Assembly: GCF_012927125.1 (NCBI RefSeq)
Contig: NZ_JABBFZ010000032.1
Coordinates: 1-45,092, forward strand
Source: Paraburkholderia antibiotica
GTDB lineage: Bacteria > Pseudomonadota > Gammaproteobacteria > Burkholderiales > Burkholderiaceae
Direction: 5' to 3'
DNA length: 45,092 bases
In this document: positions 41,762 to 45,092 of the stretch, one piece after another
How the letters are laid out: the number at the start of each line of letters is the position of its first letter
Position numbering within the stretch: the first letter of the stretch is position 1
Made by a program: the position numbers and the translations under genes
Notes under the pieces: model-generated
Seen by the model: the letters and a program-made list of their open reading frames with translations, nothing else
Database searches by the model: none
What the model was told of the DNA's origin: nothing

Positions 41762-43513
41762 ATGGATTTCAGTTTCAACCTGAAGCGCACGGCCAATGCG
41801 TCGGCATGGCGCGTGTTGCCCAATCGCTGGGACTTCGTTGCGTTTCCGCTGATCATCTGTCTGATCGCGATGGCGTCGATCGGTTTTCACGAGACGCTCG
41901 CGCCGATGTCGACGCTGAAATCCCAGACGATCTCGCTCGATCCGGCCAACCTGCCCGAATACGCGCTGCGCACCACGCTGCGCATGCTCGCGGCGATGGT
42001 CGCGTCGCTGATCTTCACGCTGGTGTACGGCACGCTCGCGGCCAAGAGTCGGCGCGCCGGACTCGTGCTGGTGCCGATTCTCGACATCCTGCAGTCGGTG
42101 CCGGTGCTCGGCTACATCTCGTTCACCGTTACGTTCTTCCTCGCGCTGTTCCCGGGCCGCGTGCTCGGCGCCGAGCTCGCGGCAATCTTCGCGATCTTCA
42201 CGAGCCAGGCGTGGAACATGACGTTCAGCTTCTACCAGTCGCTGCGCACGGTGCCGCGCGATCTGGATGAAGTGTCGCGCGGCTTCCATCTGACTTCATG
42301 GCAGCGCTTCTGGAAACTCGAAGTGCCGTTCTCGATGCCGGGCCTGATCTGGAACATGATGATGTCGATGTCGGGCGGCTGGTTCTTCGTGGTTGCGTCG
42401 GAAGCGATTACGGTCGGCAACAAAACGATCACGCTGCCGGGCATCGGCGCGTATCTGGCCCAGGCGATCAGCGACAAGAACCTGCACGCGATCGGCTGGG
42501 TGATCCTCGCGATGACGGTCGTGATTCTCGCGTACGACCAGTTCCTGTTCCGTCCGCTCGTCGCGTGGGCCGACAAATTCCGGATGGAAAACACCAGTTC
42601 GGGCGATGCGCCGGAGTCCTGGCTGCTCGACCTGATTCGCCGCACCCGCCTGATTCACCGCCTGCTGGTGCCGCTCGGCTGGATGTTCGCCAAAGCCGCG
42701 CGCGTGCGCTTCGAGCTGCCGGCGTTCAGCACGCCGCGCTTCCAGATCCCGCAGCGCGAGAAGAGTTCGAAGTTCGGCGACATGCTCTGGGCGGCGCTCG
42801 TGTTGCTGGTCACCGTCTACGTGGTGTATCGCGTGTTCCTTTATGTGCGGACCGGCGTGTCGCTCGAAGAAGTCGGCCACGTGCTGGTGCTCGGTCTGAT
42901 CACGCTGTTGCGCGTGGTCGTGCTGATCGCGATCGCGTCCGTGATCTGGGTGCCGATCGGCGTGCTGATCGGTCTGCGTCCGGCGCTCGCGGAAAAGATC
43001 CAGCCGCTCGCGCAGTTCCTTGCCGCGTTCCCGGCGAACCTGCTGTTCCCGGTGTTCGTGATCGTGATCGTGCGCTTCCATCTGAACCCGGATATCTGGC
43101 TGTCGCCGCTGATCGTGCTCGGTACGCAGTGGTATATCCTGTTCAACGTGATTGCCGGCGCGAGCTCGTACCCGAACGACTACCGCGAGGCGGCCAAGAA
43201 TTTCCACATTCGCGGCTGGCAATGGTGGCGTCAGGCGATGCTGCCGGGCATTTTCCCGTACTACGTGACCGGCGCGATCACCGCGTCGGGCGGCGCGTGG
43301 AACGCGAGCATCGTCGCCGAATTCGTGCAGTGGGGCGATACCAAGGTCGCCGCGCATGGTCTCGGCGCCTATATCGCGCAGACCACCGCGGCGGGCGACT
43401 ATCCGAAGATCATCGTGGGCATCGCCGTGATGTCCCTGTTCGTGACCCTGTTCAACCGTCTGCTGTGGCGTCCGATGTACGCCTATGCCGAAGGCAAGCT
43501 CCGCCTAGATTGA
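41762..43513 (+). CDS. ABC transporter, duplicated (fused) permease, nitrate/sulfonate/bicarbonate-type
   Basis: A 583-residue inner-membrane protein made of two permease units in one chain. The first unit (about 25-265) has an EAA-like loop in VPRDLDEVSRGFHLTSWQRFWKLEVPFSMPGLIWN. The second (about 345-570) has YPNDYREAAKNFHIRGWQWWRQAMLPGIFPYYVTG. The linker is charged and cytoplasmic. This fits the duplicated anion-transporter permease family (COG4986-like), distinct from the usual single-domain SsuC/TauC. It is followed by its ATPase after 19 bases. No substrate-binding protein is encoded in the window; the substrate is unknown. Confidence 0.9.
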   Translation: MDFSFNLKRTANASAWRVLPNRWDFVAFPLIICLIAMASIGFHETLAPMSTLKSQTISLDPANLPEYALRTTLRMLAAMVASLIFTLVYGTLAAKSRRAGLVLVPILDILQSVPVLGYISFTVTFFLALFPGRVLGAELAAIFAIFTSQAWNMTFSFYQSLRTVPRDLDEVSRGFHLTSWQRFWKLEVPFSMPGLIWNMMMSMSGGWFFVVASEAITVGNKTITLPGIGAYLAQAISDKNLHAIGWVILAMTVVILAYDQFLFRPLVAWADKFRMENTSSGDAPESWLLDLIRRTRLIHRLLVPLGWMFAKAARVRFELPAFSTPRFQIPQREKSSKFGDMLWAALVLLVTVYVVYRVFLYVRTGVSLEEVGHVLVLGLITLLRVVVLIAIASVIWVPIGVLIGLRPALAEKIQPLAQFLAAFPANLLFPVFVIVIVRFHLNPDIWLSPLIVLGTQWYILFNVIAGASSYPNDYREAAKNFHIRGWQWWRQAMLPGIFPYYVTGAITASGGAWNASIVAEFVQWGDTKVAAHGLGAYIAQTTAAGDYPKIIVGIAVMSLFVTLFNRLLWRPMYAYAEGKLRLD

Positions 43514-43532
43514 GAAATGAAGGCTTAACGCG

Positions 43533-44879
43533 ATGCAAAATCCTAAAGCTGCTATGACCGCCGCGCCGATCCAGACGCCGCCGAAGCCCCCGCGCCTCGG
43601 CGAGGAAATCCTGCGCGTGAAGGACGTGTGCCGCGGCTTCAACAAGACCCAGGGCGAACTGCTCGTCCTCGACGACGCGAATCTGTCGCTGCGCGAAGGC
43701 GAGATCGTCGGTTTGCTCGGCCGCTCGGGCTCGGGCAAGTCGACGCTGCTGCGTATCATCGCCGGTCTGATCGAACCGACCGACGGCGAAGTGACCTATA
43801 TGGGCAAGCCGCTCGAAGGCCCGGCCAAAGGCGTCGCGATGGTGTTCCAGACCTTCGCGCTGTTCCCGTGGCTGACCGTGCTGCAGAACGTGGAAGCCGG
43901 TCTCGAGGCGCAAGGCGTCGGCGCTAGCGAGCGGCGCACGCGCGCGCTCGCGGCGATCGACCTGATCGGTCTCGACGGTTTCGAGAACGCGTATCCGCGC
44001 GAGCTGTCGGGCGGTATGCGTCAGCGCGTCGGCTTTGCGCGCGCGCTGGTGGTCGACCCGACGCTGCTGCTGATGGACGAGCCGTTCTCCGCGCTCGACG
44101 TGCTGACCGCCGAAACGCTGCGTACCGACCTGCTCGATCTGTGGACGCAAGGCCGCATGCCGATCAAGGCCGTGCTGATCGTCACGCACAACATCGAGGA
44201 AGCGGTGTTCATGTGCGACCGGATTCTGGTGCTGTCGTCGAATCCGGGGCGGGTGATCGCCGAGATCAAGGTGCCGTTCAAGCATCCGCGCAATCGTCTG
44301 GACCCGGCGTTCCGCCGCCTCGTCGACGAGATCTACGCGAAGATGACCGCGCGTCAGACCGACGAAAAGACCCGCAAGGGGCTTGAGCTGCACAGCTGGT
44401 TGCCGCACGTGTCGACCAACCTGATGGCGGGTCTGATCGAAACGCTCGCCGCCGCGCCGTACCACGGTCGCGCGGACATGCCGGAAATCGCGCGCTCGCT
44501 GCATCTGGAGGTCGACGATCTGTTCCCGATCGCCGAAGTGCTGCAGCACCTCGGTTTCGCCGACGTGCGCGAGGGCGATATTTTCCTGACGCCGCCGGCG
44601 CGCGTGTTCGCCGAGTTCGGCACGCAGGAACGCAAGATGATGTTCGCCGAGCATCTGCTGCGCCACGTGCCGCTTGCCGCGCGGATCAAGAAGGTGTTGA
44701 ACGAGCGGCCGGGGCATCGCGCGCCGCGCGTGCGTTTCGAGCAGGAGCTGGAAGACTTCCTGTCCGATAGCGCCGCCGAGGAGACGCTCGACGCGGTCAT
44801 CAACTGGGGCCGTTACGGCGAAATCTTCTCGTACAACGACCAGACCGAAATCTTCAGTCTGGAAGACGTGGAGTCCTGA
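43533..44879 (+). CDS. ABC transporter ATP-binding protein with C-terminal AAA-associated domain
   Basis: A 448-residue protein. The N-terminal ABC ATPase has Walker A GRSGSGKST, the signature LSGGMRQRVGFARAL, Walker B LLLMDEPFSALD and switch His in IVTHNIEEAVFMCDRI, typical of the NrtD/SsuB/TauB group. From about residue 285 there is an additional ~160-residue domain (LPHVSTNLMAGLIETLAAAPYHGRADMPEIARSLHLEVDDLFPIAEVLQHLGFADVREGDIFLTP). Its winged-helix-like character matches the AAA-associated C-terminal domain of this transporter group and is probably regulatory. It is co-transcribed with the duplicated permease. The start at 43533 is followed by a Pro-rich stretch. Confidence 0.9.
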   Translation: MQNPKAAMTAAPIQTPPKPPRLGEEILRVKDVCRGFNKTQGELLVLDDANLSLREGEIVGLLGRSGSGKSTLLRIIAGLIEPTDGEVTYMGKPLEGPAKGVAMVFQTFALFPWLTVLQNVEAGLEAQGVGASERRTRALAAIDLIGLDGFENAYPRELSGGMRQRVGFARALVVDPTLLLMDEPFSALDVLTAETLRTDLLDLWTQGRMPIKAVLIVTHNIEEAVFMCDRILVLSSNPGRVIAEIKVPFKHPRNRLDPAFRRLVDEIYAKMTARQTDEKTRKGLELHSWLPHVSTNLMAGLIETLAAAPYHGRADMPEIARSLHLEVDDLFPIAEVLQHLGFADVREGDIFLTPPARVFAEFGTQERKMMFAEHLLRHVPLAARIKKVLNERPGHRAPRVRFEQELEDFLSDSAAEETLDAVINWGRYGEIFSYNDQTEIFSLEDVES

Positions 44880-44972
44880 GCGGGCGAGAGTAGGAAGAGA
44901 TCGCGGACCGGTGCCGATGCAGGTGCCGGGCCGGCAAAAAAAAGCGGCGAGGTTCATTTCCGAACTGAACTG

Positions 44973-45015
44973 CACCCCAAAAGTTGGACACTGATCCAAC
45001 CTTTGGGGTGTTTTT
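44973..45015 (+). terminator. Hairpin plus T-run inside the IS end
   Basis: CACCCCAAA (44973-44981) pairs with TTTGGGGTG (45002-45010), with an inner TTGGA/TCCAA pairing, then TTTTT. It has terminator form and would block read-through from the ABC operon into the transposase. Confidence 0.65.
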
Positions 45016-45016
45016 C

Positions 45017-45092
45017 ATGGCGAAGTACGACGAACGGTTCAAGCAGCGGTTGGTAGACGCATATTTGCAAGGCGAGAGTGGGATTAAAGCGT
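45017..45092 (+). CDS. IS3-family transposase OrfA, N-terminal fragment (runs off window)
   Basis: The 25 visible residues begin MAKYDERFKQRLVDAYLQGE, the usual start of the first helix of IS3-family OrfA helix-turn-helix proteins. The start lies directly after the T-run of the IS-end hairpin. Only the first part is in the window; whether the rest is intact is unknown. Confidence 0.7.
   Translation, partial: MAKYDERFKQRLVDAYLQGESGIKA

Larger units (their letters stand above)
44966..45092 (+). mobile_element. IS3-family insertion sequence, left end (truncated by the window)
   Basis: The element appears to begin at the TG of TGAACTGCACCCC (44966), a terminal-repeat start of the type seen in IS3-family elements. 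A hairpin (44973-45010) follows, then the first ORF. It lies 86 bases beyond the stop of the ABC ATPase gene, so it has not interrupted it. The right end and the target-site duplication are outside the window. Confidence 0.7.

Noticed and set aside
1..45092. tRNA, rRNA or CRISPR array
   Set aside because: I looked for T-psi-C-like GGTTCGA loops with matching stems and for regularly spaced repeats and found none.

Overview
The window looks like chromosomal DNA of a Burkholderiales bacterium, most likely Paraburkholderia or Burkholderia. The G+C content is high, there is a classical Burkholderia-type trimeric porin, nadE and glnB are neighbours, there are AidA/PixA-type proteins, and the catabolic and transport genes fit. 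This assignment rests on protein character; no rRNA or tRNA gene is present to anchor it.

Layout. (1) 271-4141: an NAD-dependent aldehyde dehydrogenase diverges from an AcoR-type sigma-54 activator, with a -24/-12 promoter candidate and a dyad between them. (2) 4245-4736: a small unrecognised gene, then about 1 kb without a clear gene that holds a strongly structured, possibly phage-derived RNA-like element. (3) About 5000-12650: a visibly AT-richer island. It carries a tightly overlapped three-gene operon (MazG-like NTP pyrophosphohydrolase, thymidylate-synthase-like protein, family-4-like uracil-DNA glycosylase with an extra C-terminal domain). Convergent to it is a 1104-residue STAND-like protein with a calcineurin-type metallophosphoesterase head and TPR-like tail. 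This is the best candidate for an undescribed system, probably anti-phage. (4) 12731-16400: a DUF2501 gene, then two relics of an IS256-family transposase flanking a probable secreted-effector module (adaptor-like protein, aspzincin metallopeptidase, exported possible immunity protein). (5) 16444-20386: a minus-strand ALDH-SDR-MFS catabolic cluster. (6) 20691-30408: inorganic pyrophosphatase, two AidA/PixA proteins, an FUSC-type membrane protein, a GIY-YIG protein, a COG3146 acyltransferase-like protein, nadE, glnB and a porin. (7) 31022-34332: a histidine/lysine/arginine/ornithine ABC importer (binding protein, HisQ, HisM, HisP). (8) 35006-38655: pirin, a Spy/CpxP-like periplasmic protein and a divergent OmpR/EnvZ-like two-component system with a CpxR-like tandem box between them. 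(9) 38819-44879: a small unrecognised protein, a diguanylate cyclase and a duplicated-permease ABC transporter. (10) From about 44966: the left end of an IS3-family element that runs off the window.

Regions 1 and 5-9 read as ordinary core or metabolic genome. In the island, the three operon products all act on dUMP/dTMP-type nucleotides or on uracil in DNA, while the convergent STAND protein has the sensor-NTPase-effector layout of abortive-infection NLR-like proteins. In region 4, the order adaptor, toxin, exported protein resembles a polymorphic-toxin or type VI effector/immunity cassette brought in or rearranged through IS256 copies. All functional statements are inferred from motifs read by eye; no database search was run.
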